DNA of 11,913 nucleotides, from contig JBELML010000168.1 of the NCBI GenBank assembly GCA_042095835.1, forward strand, positions 1 through 11,913, given 5' to 3'. A program made the translations under genes and the position numbers. The notes beneath the pieces are model-generated. The model made no database searches. It was not told the DNA's origin and saw only the letters and a program-made list of their open reading frames with translations. The stretch is from DATFKA01 sp042095835 (GTDB taxonomy: Bacteria; Bacteroidota; Bacteroidia; Chitinophagales; Saprospiraceae). This document shows, in pieces, positions 1 to 6,759 of the stretch (positions are counted from its first letter, which is position 1; every line of letters starts with the position of its first letter).

Positions 1-140
1 CTTTGGGCTAAAATTTACCCTTTTGCCCCTAGAATTCGTTAAAAATGCTCGTAATAGCTAGGCTATTACTGCGCTTTTTGCCTTTTCTAGAGACAAAATC
101 ATCAAATTTTATCTCCAAAAACAAAATTTAAACATACTCT
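1..140 (-). repeat. Palindromic interspersed element, copy 1 (left end outside the window)
   Basis: Bases 10-110 form a nearly symmetric imperfect palindrome centred on base 60. AAAATTT (10-16) mirrors AAATTTT (104-110), CTAGAA mirrors TTCTAG, AAAAA (41-45) mirrors TTTTT (75-79), and GTAATAGC (51-58) mirrors GCTATTAC (62-69) around a 3-base loop. The flank up to 140, read on the minus strand, starts AGAGTATGTTTAAA and matches copy 2 downstream (11046-11088) at 38 of 43 positions by hand alignment. No coding frame is evident. The inner hairpin with its A-run and T-run could also terminate transcription in both directions for the unseen gene to the left. Calling it a MITE-like mobile repeat is inference from dispersed copies and terminal similarity; no target duplication is visible. 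Confidence 0.7.
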
Positions 141-145
141 AATAC

Positions 146-153
146 TAACTTTG
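146..153 (+). promoter_or_regulatory. Candidate -7 promoter element of rlmN
   Basis: TAACTTTG fits the Bacteroidetes -7 consensus TAnnTTTG exactly. No TTG lies at the usual 19-22 base distance upstream, which falls inside the repeat element. The start codon of rlmN is only 5 bases downstream, so transcription from here would give a leaderless or nearly leaderless mRNA. Confidence 0.4.
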
Positions 154-158
154 CCTTT

Positions 159-1208
159 ATGGTAGAACAAGCGATTTTAGACATTAGGAAATTAAGCCTG
201 ACAGATATCACGGCTACTATAGAATCTTGGGGAGAAAAGAAATTCCGTGCGAAGCAGGTCCATGAATGGTTGTGGAAAAAAAGTGCACATGACTTTGATA
301 CCATGACCAATCTATCTAAGGCATTCCGTGAAAAACTAAAGGCGCATTTTGTCATCAACCATATCGAGGTAGATAAAGTGCAGTACAGTAGTGATGGTAC
401 CATCAAATCTCGTTTTAAATTACACGACGGGCACCTCATCGAATCTGTGCTTATTCCAGTACCAAAAGACAATAGATATACCGTTTGTGTTTCTTCTCAG
501 GTTGGCTGTAGCCTGACCTGTACTTTTTGTGCTACGGGGCGCATGAAGAGAGTACGAAACTTGGATTCGGCAGAAATCTACGACCAAGTGGTATTGGTCA
601 ATCAACAATGCTTGGAGAAGTTTGACCATCCAATTACCAACATTGTTTATATGGGTATGGGAGAGCCTTTGCTTGCTTACCGCGAAGTAATGGAGAGCAT
701 TCAGCACCTAACACTTCCTTATGGTTTGGATATGTCGCCCAGAAGGATCACCATCAGTACGGCAGGCATTGCTAAAATGATTAAACGCCTGGCTGACGAC
801 GCCAGCAAAGTCAATCTTGCCCTTTCTCTACATGCTGCTGATGATGCCAAAAGAGATACCATAATGCCGATCAACGAACAAAACAACCTTGAGAAGCTAA
901 TGGAAGCGCTGGAATACTACTACCAAAAGACCCGCAATCGGATCAGCTATGAGTATATCGCCTTCAATGATTTTAATGTAGAAATAGAAGATGCCGAAAA
1001 GCTTGCCAAACTATGTAAATCGTTTCCAGTGAGAATCAACATCATTGAGTACAATCCAATAGATGGTGCATCTTTCCTTAGGGCACAAGAAGACAAAGTC
1101 AATAATTTTGCTCAACATTTAATCAACCAAGGCATCATGACGACTGTACGCAGGAGTCGCGGCAAAGATATCGATGCTGCCTGTGGGCAGTTAGCGAATA
1201 AAGAGTAG
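159..1208 (+). CDS. rlmN: RlmN, 23S rRNA (adenine-2503-C2)/tRNA (adenine-37-C2) methyltransferase
   Basis: Radical-SAM methyltransferase that adds a C2 methyl group to A2503 of 23S rRNA and, in family members studied, to A37 of some tRNAs; it is cytoplasmic. The 349-residue length is normal. The N-terminal accessory domain begins at 'DIRKLSL' (residues 8-14). The radical-SAM cluster motif CX3CX2C is C117, C121 and C124 in 'VGCSLTCTFCATG'. The SAM-binding 'GMGEP' is at 166-170. The two catalytic cysteines expected in this family are C110 (in 'YTVCVSSQVGC', methyl carrier region) and C342 (in 'DIDAACGQL'). The ATG at 159 is chosen because family homology begins within ten residues and the next Met is about residue 49. 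There is no Shine-Dalgarno sequence. It converges with the kinase gene, leaving 44 bases with only a weak hairpin. Confidence 0.96.
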   Translation: MVEQAILDIRKLSLTDITATIESWGEKKFRAKQVHEWLWKKSAHDFDTMTNLSKAFREKLKAHFVINHIEVDKVQYSSDGTIKSRFKLHDGHLIESVLIPVPKDNRYTVCVSSQVGCSLTCTFCATGRMKRVRNLDSAEIYDQVVLVNQQCLEKFDHPITNIVYMGMGEPLLAYREVMESIQHLTLPYGLDMSPRRITISTAGIAKMIKRLADDASKVNLALSLHAADDAKRDTIMPINEQNNLEKLMEALEYYYQKTRNRISYEYIAFNDFNVEIEDAEKLAKLCKSFPVRINIIEYNPIDGASFLRAQEDKVNNFAQHLINQGIMTTVRRSRGKDIDAACGQLANKE

Positions 1209-1252
1209 GGAGGCTTCTTCTAATAATAAAGAGCGCTTAGAGAAGGTCTATA

Positions 1253-2182
1253 TTAAAGCTCGTATTCTAATGGGCTGAAATTCACTAAATCCACAAAACG
1301 GCTTAAGCGCTTATTGATCATTTCACTATCGAGTTCTAGCATACGTTCGATGCTAAATTTCTCCACACAAAAAGAGGCCATAGCGGAGCCAACAATGATG
1401 GCTCTTTTCATATTCTCAAAAGAGATTTCACCCGTTCTTGCTAAGTAGCCCATGAATCCACCAGCAAAAGTATCGCCAGCTCCAGTAGGATCGAATACCT
1501 CAGCTAAAGGAAGTGCAGGAGCGAAGAAAACTTTCTCTCCTTCAAATAGAAGGGCTCCGTGCTCACCTTTCTTGATGACCAGATATTTGGGGCCTAAGGC
1601 GTGTATTTTTTCTGCGGCCTTCACAAGCGAGTACTCACCAGAAAGTTGCCTTGCCTCTTCATCATTGATCAACAAGGCATCCACTTTTTTAATTACTTCC
1701 AATAATTCCTCCATGGAATTATCCATCCAGAAATTCATGGTGTCCATAGCCACAAAGGCGGGCTTTTGATCAAGTTGATCCAAGACACGCATCTGCACGG
1801 CAGGTGTCAAATTGCCAAGCATGATATAGTCTGAGTTTACATAAGTACTAGGCAACACAGGGTCGAAGTCAGCCAAGACATTAAGTTGAGTATCGAGTGT
1901 ATCTCTACTGTTCATGTCGTTGTGGTATCGACCTGCCCAGAAGAAAGACTTCTCACCTTCTTTGACCTGTAGCCCTTCCAAGTTAATGCCTCGCTCAGAC
2001 ATTTCCTTAAGGGTTTTCTCTGGAAAGTCGTCGCCTACAACGGATACTAGGCGAATATCTTTGGTTAAATAAGAGGCCGCAAGCGTAATATAAGTAGCAG
2101 CACCACCGATCGCCATTTCGGCATGACCGAAGGGTGTCTGGATATCATCAAAAGCAACAGTACCTACAGTAAGTAAACTCAT
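1253..2182 (-). CDS. PfkB-family carbohydrate/nucleoside kinase
   Basis: ATP-dependent kinase of the ribokinase/PfkB fold, 309 residues, soluble, phosphorylating a sugar or nucleoside hydroxyl. Visible signatures are the N-terminal glycine motif 'IGGAATY' (25-31), which contributes to the substrate pocket; 'VVGDDFPEKTLKEM' (48-61), typical of the first lobe; 'LLINDEEARQLSG' (170-182); and the PfkB signature 2 'DPTGAGDTFAGGF' (231-243). In that signature GAGD forms the anion hole and D237 is the expected catalytic base. All key residues are present, so it should be active. The substrate cannot be told from sequence; ribokinase, adenosine/inosine kinase and fructokinase-like subgroups are all possible. 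It is a single-gene unit divergent from tRNA-Asn, with 102 bases between the two starts. Confidence 0.9.
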   Translation of the reverse strand: MSLLTVGTVAFDDIQTPFGHAEMAIGGAATYITLAASYLTKDIRLVSVVGDDFPEKTLKEMSERGINLEGLQVKEGEKSFFWAGRYHNDMNSRDTLDTQLNVLADFDPVLPSTYVNSDYIMLGNLTPAVQMRVLDQLDQKPAFVAMDTMNFWMDNSMEELLEVIKKVDALLINDEEARQLSGEYSLVKAAEKIHALGPKYLVIKKGEHGALLFEGEKVFFAPALPLAEVFDPTGAGDTFAGGFMGYLARTGEISFENMKRAIIVGSAMASFCVEKFSIERMLELDSEMINKRLSRFVDLVNFSPLEYEL

Positions 2183-2214
2183 GAATTATTTTTTAAAAAA
2201 TTCGGCTACAAATA

Positions 2215-2245
2215 TTGCACTTTATTTTGGAATAGTATAAATTTG
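2215..2245 (+). promoter_or_regulatory. Bacteroidetes-type promoter of tRNA-Asn
   Basis: TTG at 2215-2217, a 20-base spacer, then TAAATTTG at 2238-2245. Both elements and the spacing match the -33/-7 consensus (TTG...TAnnTTTG) used by the primary sigma factor of this phylum. Transcription would begin near 2250, giving a precursor leader of about 35 bases before the tRNA. Confidence 0.75.
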
Positions 2246-2284
2246 CACTCGCCTTTTAAAAGTAAAGGGCTAAAAAATAAAATT

Positions 2285-2358
2285 GCCTCTTTAGCTCAGT
2301 TGGTTAGAGCGGCGGACTGTTAATCCGTAGGTCCTTGGTTCGAGCCCAAGAAGAGGCG
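2285..2358 (+). tRNA. tRNA-Asn (anticodon GTT)
   Basis: A full cloverleaf folds by eye. The acceptor stem GCCTCTT (2285-2291) pairs with AAGAGGC (2351-2357), the D stem is GCTC/GAGC, and the anticodon stem GCGGA pairs with TCCGT around loop CTGTTAA. The anticodon GTT is at 2319-2321. The variable loop has 5 bases, and the T stem CTTGG/CCAAG carries loop TTCGAGC. The discriminator base is G (2358), as expected for Asn. CCA is not encoded: CACA follows. No intron or mismatch is seen. Confidence 0.98.
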
Positions 2359-2367
2359 CACAAAAAT

Positions 2368-2413
2368 AAAGCATCCTTTTTAATGATTTAATATCTTAAA
2401 GGATGCTTTTTTT
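2368..2413. terminator. Bidirectional intrinsic terminator after tRNA-Asn
   Basis: A perfect 12-bp inverted repeat, AAAGCATCCTTT (2368-2379) and AAAGGATGCTTT (2398-2409), with an 18-base loop, followed on the plus strand by a T run to 2413. On the minus strand the stem is followed by TTTATTTTTG, so it can also stop transcripts of the MerR gene coming from the right. It begins 10 bases after the tRNA discriminator base. Confidence 0.85.
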
Positions 2414-2581
2414 ATGGCTGATACACTCTTTTTCGTCTACATCATTTATTCCGTCGCTTTCGACAAATATTACGTCGGGCAAACGGCTAACCTTTGCCAA
2501 AGACTCGCCACACATAACGCTGATCGTGGACATCGGTATACTTCAAAATATAAGCCTTGGATAGAAATTGAGGACAGTTAA
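2414..2581 (+). pseudogene. GIY-YIG endonuclease remnant (N-terminal half only)
   Basis: A 55-codon frame from ATG to TAA. The N-terminal part is a recognisable GIY-YIG domain: 'FVYIIYS' (7-13) holds the GIY-like strand, 'KYYVGQT' (18-24) the YIG strand, 'RLATHN' (30-35) the conserved helix with its Arg and His, and 'RYTSKYKPW' (41-49) the typical mid-domain segment. Members of this small family are usually about 80-100 residues; this one stops just where the next strand and the metal-binding Glu helix should come, so the active site is incomplete. The ATG sits directly on the T-tract of the tRNA terminator, no separate promoter is visible, and the stop lies 2 bases from the MerR stop on the other strand. 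It is most likely a truncated, silent leftover; a functional short protein cannot be excluded. Confidence 0.65.
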
Positions 2582-2583
2582 AG

Positions 2584-3462
2584 CTACTGATCCAAAAACT
2601 CCAAAGTCTGACTAAGACTCCGTAGAATCATGACATTCTCTGGAGGATCGACGGGCTGTACCACTACTTGGTATCCAGAAAGCAATACTTTGCAATGCGG
2701 GAAACTCTCTGCCAGTTTATCTATGTAAGTCTGCACTGGTTCTTTAGCAAAGGTCTCTGTAATCATCGTAAACAAATAATCAGGCGGCCTGATTTTATAA
2801 GCATCTGCCAAGTCAGAAATAGAGATTTCTTGACCTAAGTAAACGACATGGTTTTTTCGAGATTTAAGTAGGTAGTGCATAAAAAGCAAACTCAACTCTT
2901 GTCGCTCTCCTTCTGGCAGGTAGATGATGAATCGCTTAGTAGTTTTTCCCTGTGGGAGAGGTAAATTATTGATAGCGACAATGAGTTTTTGACGAATCAG
3001 ATAACTCATAAAATTCTCCTGTACGGGATTAATCGACCCCGTCAACCATAAGACACTCAGCTTATCTAGAAAAGGATAAATAATTTCTAACATCGTACGC
3101 TCGAAACCCAACTGCTGAATATTTGTAGAAATAATTCGATCGAACTTGAGTTCGTCCATTTCGATCATAGAGATCGTCAAGGCATCGAGTTGTGTTCCGT
3201 ATTCAAAGTTAATCTCCGAGATAGCTGCCACTTTCTCGCCGATTTCATCTTTGCTCATTTTAGCAATCTTCGAAATTTTGATTCCATTTTTATTGAGGAG
3301 TGCGATATTGAGCAATAACTTAAGATCTTCGTCTTGGTAGTAGCGAATATTCGTTTTGGTCCGCTTAGGTTGTATAATGTTATAGCGCTGCTCCCACACC
3401 CGTATGGTGTGTGCTTTTATGCCCGAGAGTTTTTCTAAATCACTTATAGAATAAACAGCCAC
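2584..3462 (-). CDS. MerR-family regulator with a CarH-like, apparently non-cobalamin sensor domain
   Basis: DNA-binding transcription factor of 292 residues. The N-terminal MerR winged helix is residues 4-72, with helix-turn-helix 'YSISDLEKLSGIKAHTIRVWEQRY' at 4-27 and wing 'TNIRYYQDEDL' at 37-47. A helical bundle (about 85-165) and a Rossmann-like domain (about 175-290) follow, the layout of CarH/LitR photoreceptor regulators. The cobalamin signatures are degenerate: the helical W-x9-E-H reads W139...E149-N150, and the E-x-H lower-ligand motif reads E186-R187-Q188. Binding of adenosylcobalamin is therefore unlikely, by inference. The start is GTG (3460-3462), immediately preceded by an in-frame TAA, which fixes it; family similarity begins at residue 4. 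A perfect inverted repeat lies 24 bases upstream. Target genes are unknown; the divergent secreted-protein gene is one candidate. Confidence 0.88.
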   Translation of the reverse strand: MAVYSISDLEKLSGIKAHTIRVWEQRYNIIQPKRTKTNIRYYQDEDLKLLLNIALLNKNGIKISKIAKMSKDEIGEKVAAISEINFEYGTQLDALTISMIEMDELKFDRIISTNIQQLGFERTMLEIIYPFLDKLSVLWLTGSINPVQENFMSYLIRQKLIVAINNLPLPQGKTTKRFIIYLPEGERQELSLLFMHYLLKSRKNHVVYLGQEISISDLADAYKIRPPDYLFTMITETFAKEPVQTYIDKLAESFPHCKVLLSGYQVVVQPVDPPENVMILRSLSQTLEFLDQ

Positions 3463-3485
3463 TTACAATTCGCTTTAAATCAACT

Positions 3486-3505
3486 AATTACACCAAGATG
3501 TAATT
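3486..3505. promoter_or_regulatory. Inverted repeat, probable operator of the MerR regulator
   Basis: AATTACA (3486-3492), 6 bases, then TGTAATT (3499-3505): a perfect 7-bp dyad with an ACA-N6-TGT core, centred about 33 bases upstream of the MerR start codon. From memory, CarA/CarH/LitR-type regulators bind palindromes with this kind of core. Autoregulation is inferred from position and symmetry. The adjoining gap (3463-3734) holds no other clear signal. Confidence 0.55.
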
Positions 3506-3734
3506 CGGCATGATGCACGCCCATTCAATTCTACCTTTCAACAGGCTTTGCCCTAAAATGTTCAGTTAATTGAAATTTTCGTGAGTGCGACGTGTATCTT
3601 GCATTTGAATACTGGAAATAAAAGAATATTTATCTATTTTTAAGCATCTGTTTTAACAATTTACAGTCCCATATCCAGAATTCCATATTAAATCCTGTTT
3701 CCAAAAGCCCTCATAAAGTTTAATATACACTCTT

Positions 3735-6527
3735 ATGAAAATCAAGACCCTCTTATTTTTTATCGTCATCTTTATGGCGGTTCACAGGTCCTCCTTTGCA
3801 CAGGATGTACCCTGCTTGTACCGATTAGAGCTTAAGGATGCCGGAGGTGATGGATGGGATGGCGCACAAATTGTCTTTAATGTCAACTTTGAGCCTACTA
3901 TATATACCTTGACGGAGGGAGATTCTGCAAGTTTTTTTATCCCGCTTTTTCAAAGTGATTTTCTACAAATTCTATTTATACCAGGCAATTCTGATGAGGA
4001 GATTGCCTTCTCTTTAGTATCCGAGACTGGCACCTTTCTATTTAACGAAATTGGAGAATTCCCCTTTCGAGGTAATGATTTTTTTGCTCTTGTCAACTGC
4101 CCCAATTGCCCCAATGTTCCAGTATCAAGTGTCACTACTGAAAATATTAAATCCACTTCTGCTTTGATAAAATGGCTTGCACCTGATACTACAGGGCAGT
4201 ATTTGGTCGAAATCAACTCTGGGATGTTCTTCCCTGGAGGTGGTGACTCTATTATTGCAGATGGCGATCAACTTCCACTAGAAGGTTTACTTGAAAAAAC
4301 GATGTATAGCTACTATATTTCTAGCTATTGCTCAAATGACGATACCAGTAGAGTAGTTGGTCCTTATTTCTTTGAAACGCCCTATACCAATGACGTAGGT
4401 GCTCTTCAAATCACAGCACCTTTCAGTGACTGTAATTTACCTGCTAATGACTCTATTCGTTTAATCCTGCAAAACTTTGGTTCCGCCCCACAATCGCTGG
4501 TGCCTTTTGCTTATGGTGTCAATATGGAGCCCGTCAGTATAGATATGCCTAGAGATGGTATCTACACAGGTGTTTTAGGACAAGATAGTATTGGTTATAC
4601 TGTATTTGATCAAACCTACGATTTTAGCACTCCTGGAGCATATTTCATTGAGGTCTGGACAGAAATGGAAGAGGATCAGGACCTCTCCAATGATACTACT
4701 AGCCTCATCCTTTATAATATCCCAGTAGTTGATAGCCTACCTTATCGTCAAGATTTTGAGCAAAATTTTAGTGGCTGGACCGTCGGAAGAAATAGCGAAA
4801 ACCCATCTTGGGCACAAGGTCCTCCCACTGGTGGAGTCATCGATAGGCCCGCGCAGGGAAACAATATCTGGGGCACCAACTTAAATGGAATCAGCAACGC
4901 AAGCGAGTTGTCTTATTTACTTTCTCCTTGTATGGATTTCTCTGGTGTATTTCGAGACCCTTTGATCAACTTTCAACTTTGGTTGAGTACCGAAAGTGAT
5001 CGGGATCAGTTGTGGCTGGAGTCTAGCATCGATGGAGGTTCGAGCTGGCAACGCGTAAGCAGTCTATCTTATAATGGGCCATTTTTTAGCTATACGGGAG
5101 ACAATCCTTCCTCCGATTGGGAAAGACAATATGGCACATTAGAAGGATTAGCAGGAGAGGCAGATGTGCGCTTGCGATTTGTGTACTTTAGTGATTTCGC
5201 TACGGAGCTAGAAGGTGTAGGTATCGATGATATCCAGATTTATGAACCCTTTCCCAATGATTTATTACTACAAAATCTTAGCTATACGGGAGATGCTGCT
5301 TGTACGGATGATGGCCAACAAAACCTTTCCTTCAGTGTAGCCAATCTGGGCGCTCAACCTATCGGAATTTTCAATTTAAAATATCAAGTCAATGGGGGCA
5401 CCCCACAAGTAAGGACATTTGATAAAACTATCATTGGTAGTAATCAAAATTCCGTCTTTGACTTAGACATTCAAACAGCAACATCTGGTACAACTGATAT
5501 TCTTGCATGGCTAGAAACACCAGGAGATGAAAACCCAAGTAACGACTCGCTGCGTTTGCAACTTGTAGCCACCTACGCCTTACCTTTTTCAGAAAACTTT
5601 GAGTCTGGTACATTTCCAATTAATTGGCAGGTGAATTCTGAGGCGATGATTGTCACCAATGGTCATAATAATTCGTCGTTTGTTATTTCTCAAAATCTCA
5701 AACTTTCCAGTCCTATTCTGGATTTGACCTCTCCTGCTTTTGGGCCCATTGCAGCTGGCGACACGCTAACATTTGACTACCGTTTTATTGACTTTGTAAC
5801 TAGCCAAGCACATGCCCTTAATCTTAATGATCGCGTAGAAATTAGAATCAGTGATGCTTGTGATCCTAATTTTGAATTTGTAACGGGAATTAATCAAAGT
5901 ACCCATACGACAACCACCAATTATACTAACATCAAAATCCCCCTCGACGACTACGTCGGTAGAGTTATTCGCTTTCAGATTATAGCGCTTTGGGGAGGTG
6001 GCAGCTTCTGGTTTGACCTCGATAATTTCCAAATAGGTGGCTGTAGAGAAGATTTACAACTAAGGGTAGATCGACAAGCGCTATTAGATGGCAACAGCCT
6101 GATCACTGTGACGCCCACCAATGGACAAGGGCCTTATAGCTTCGAGTGGACCACCGGACAAACATCTGCTTCTATCTTAGCGCCGCAAGACCCATTTGGC
6201 ATCACCGTAGTCGATCAACTAGGCTGTAGTGGTGAAAGCATCTTTTTACCTGTTTCGGTAGACGATATTCCTGAGTTAGCAGACATTCGACTTTTCCCTA
6301 ACCCTACAGCAAGCGCCAATAGTACACTCCAATTGACCCTTAAGCAGGCTGTAGACCTGGAATTATCAGTTAGAAATACCTTTGGTCAGCTTATCCAACA
6401 AAGCTATCATCCGAATACGACACAGCTCTCCACAAGCATAGATTTGGCCAATGTTCCAAAGGGCCTTTATTGGGTTCAATTAAGTACTAGATCTGGATTG
6501 AAAACCTTAAAACTTGTTTATCAGTAA
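3735..6527 (+). CDS. T9SS-exported multidomain adhesin-like protein, paralog 1
   Basis: Large secreted or cell-surface protein of 930 residues; function unknown. A signal peptide (1-23) ends in 'SSFAQ'. The domains, by eye, are: an N-terminal beta domain with a 'GGDGWDGA' motif (about 27-119); an Fn3-like module (126-214) after a C-x-x-C pair; a CARDB/Ig-like module (216-333); a jelly-roll/MAM-like sandwich (335-505) opening with 'LPYRQDFE' and closing with 'GVGIDDIQIYE'; a second CARDB-like module (508-612); a second sandwich (616-767) ending 'WFDLDNFQIGGC'; a SprB-like repeat (about 770-840, 'GPYSFEWTTG...VVDQLGC'); and a type A T9SS sorting domain (about 847-930, 'IRLFPNPTA'). The architecture implies Sec export, then T9SS secretion and attachment. 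No peptidase or glycosidase active site is visible. The next gene is a full-length paralog. Start: ATG directly before the signal peptide, without a Shine-Dalgarno sequence. Confidence 0.88.
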   Translation: MKIKTLLFFIVIFMAVHRSSFAQDVPCLYRLELKDAGGDGWDGAQIVFNVNFEPTIYTLTEGDSASFFIPLFQSDFLQILFIPGNSDEEIAFSLVSETGTFLFNEIGEFPFRGNDFFALVNCPNCPNVPVSSVTTENIKSTSALIKWLAPDTTGQYLVEINSGMFFPGGGDSIIADGDQLPLEGLLEKTMYSYYISSYCSNDDTSRVVGPYFFETPYTNDVGALQITAPFSDCNLPANDSIRLILQNFGSAPQSLVPFAYGVNMEPVSIDMPRDGIYTGVLGQDSIGYTVFDQTYDFSTPGAYFIEVWTEMEEDQDLSNDTTSLILYNIPVVDSLPYRQDFEQNFSGWTVGRNSENPSWAQGPPTGGVIDRPAQGNNIWGTNLNGISNASELSYLLSPCMDFSGVFRDPLINFQLWLSTESDRDQLWLESSIDGGSSWQRVSSLSYNGPFFSYTGDNPSSDWERQYGTLEGLAGEADVRLRFVYFSDFATELEGVGIDDIQIYEPFPNDLLLQNLSYTGDAACTDDGQQNLSFSVANLGAQPIGIFNLKYQVNGGTPQVRTFDKTIIGSNQNSVFDLDIQTATSGTTDILAWLETPGDENPSNDSLRLQLVATYALPFSENFESGTFPINWQVNSEAMIVTNGHNNSSFVISQNLKLSSPILDLTSPAFGPIAAGDTLTFDYRFIDFVTSQAHALNLNDRVEIRISDACDPNFEFVTGINQSTHTTTTNYTNIKIPLDDYVGRVIRFQIIALWGGGSFWFDLDNFQIGGCREDLQLRVDRQALLDGNSLITVTPTNGQGPYSFEWTTGQTSASILAPQDPFGITVVDQLGCSGESIFLPVSVDDIPELADIRLFPNPTASANSTLQLTLKQAVDLELSVRNTFGQLIQQSYHPNTTQLSTSIDLANVPKGLYWVQLSTRSGLKTLKLVYQ

Positions 6528-6541
6528 AGGATAGCGCTAAC

Positions 6542-6678
6542 AATGCTAGAATAAATAGCATTCTAAGACAGATTCAGACCTGCTACCATTTTAGTCCAAG
6601 CCAGGATGGTATAATTATTTAGCCTCTTTTTTAGGTCTAAATAATGCCTTTGCTAATTTAAAACGTTTTAGCATTGGC
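6542..6678. repeat. Cluster of four consecutive hairpins between the paralogs
   Basis: Four inverted repeats lie almost end to end: AATGCTA/TAGCATT (6542-6562); TACCAT/ATGGTA (6584-6611); ATTATTTAG/CTAAATAAT (6614-6645), extended inward by CCT/AGG; and TGCTAA/TTAGCA flanked by GCC/GGC (6646-6678), enclosing the palindrome TAAAACGTTTTA. None is followed by a proper T-run, so this is not a classic terminator. It could lower read-through from the first paralog or protect a transcript 3' end. The rest of the 232-base spacer shows no gene. Confidence 0.55.
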
Positions 6679-6759
6679 ATGAAATCTGCATTTTTGAACT
6701 AATTGACTATCTTGCTTGTCAGTAGTCCTGTTAAGATTTTTAGATAAACTGATTGTTGT

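Noticed and set aside
1214..1245. Hairpin CTTCTTCTAA/TTAGAGAAG between rlmN and the kinase gene as a shared terminator
   Set aside because: The stem is short, has a bulge and is AT-rich, and no T-run follows on either strand; too weak to call.
3570..3602. Promoter of the first T9SS gene: TTG (3570-3572) with TATCTTGC (3595-3602); the same TATCTTGC occurs at 6708-6715 before the second paralog
   Set aside because: The -7 match lacks one conserved T, spacing is 22 bases in the first case with no correctly placed TTG in the second, and distances to the starts differ widely (about 130 and 45 bases).
3950..4216. Minus-strand open frame inside the first T9SS gene, and similar frames inside rlmN, the second paralog and the lipoprotein gene
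   Set aside because: They lie fully within strongly supported genes, show no recognisable motifs and have unnatural composition; they are shadows of the coding frame.
6014..6037. Stretch of identical DNA in both paralogs (TTGACCTCGATAATTTCCAA and on) as a sign of recent gene conversion
   Set aside because: About two dozen identical bases over a conserved 'DLDNFQI' motif can persist by chance; the surrounding synonymous sites differ.
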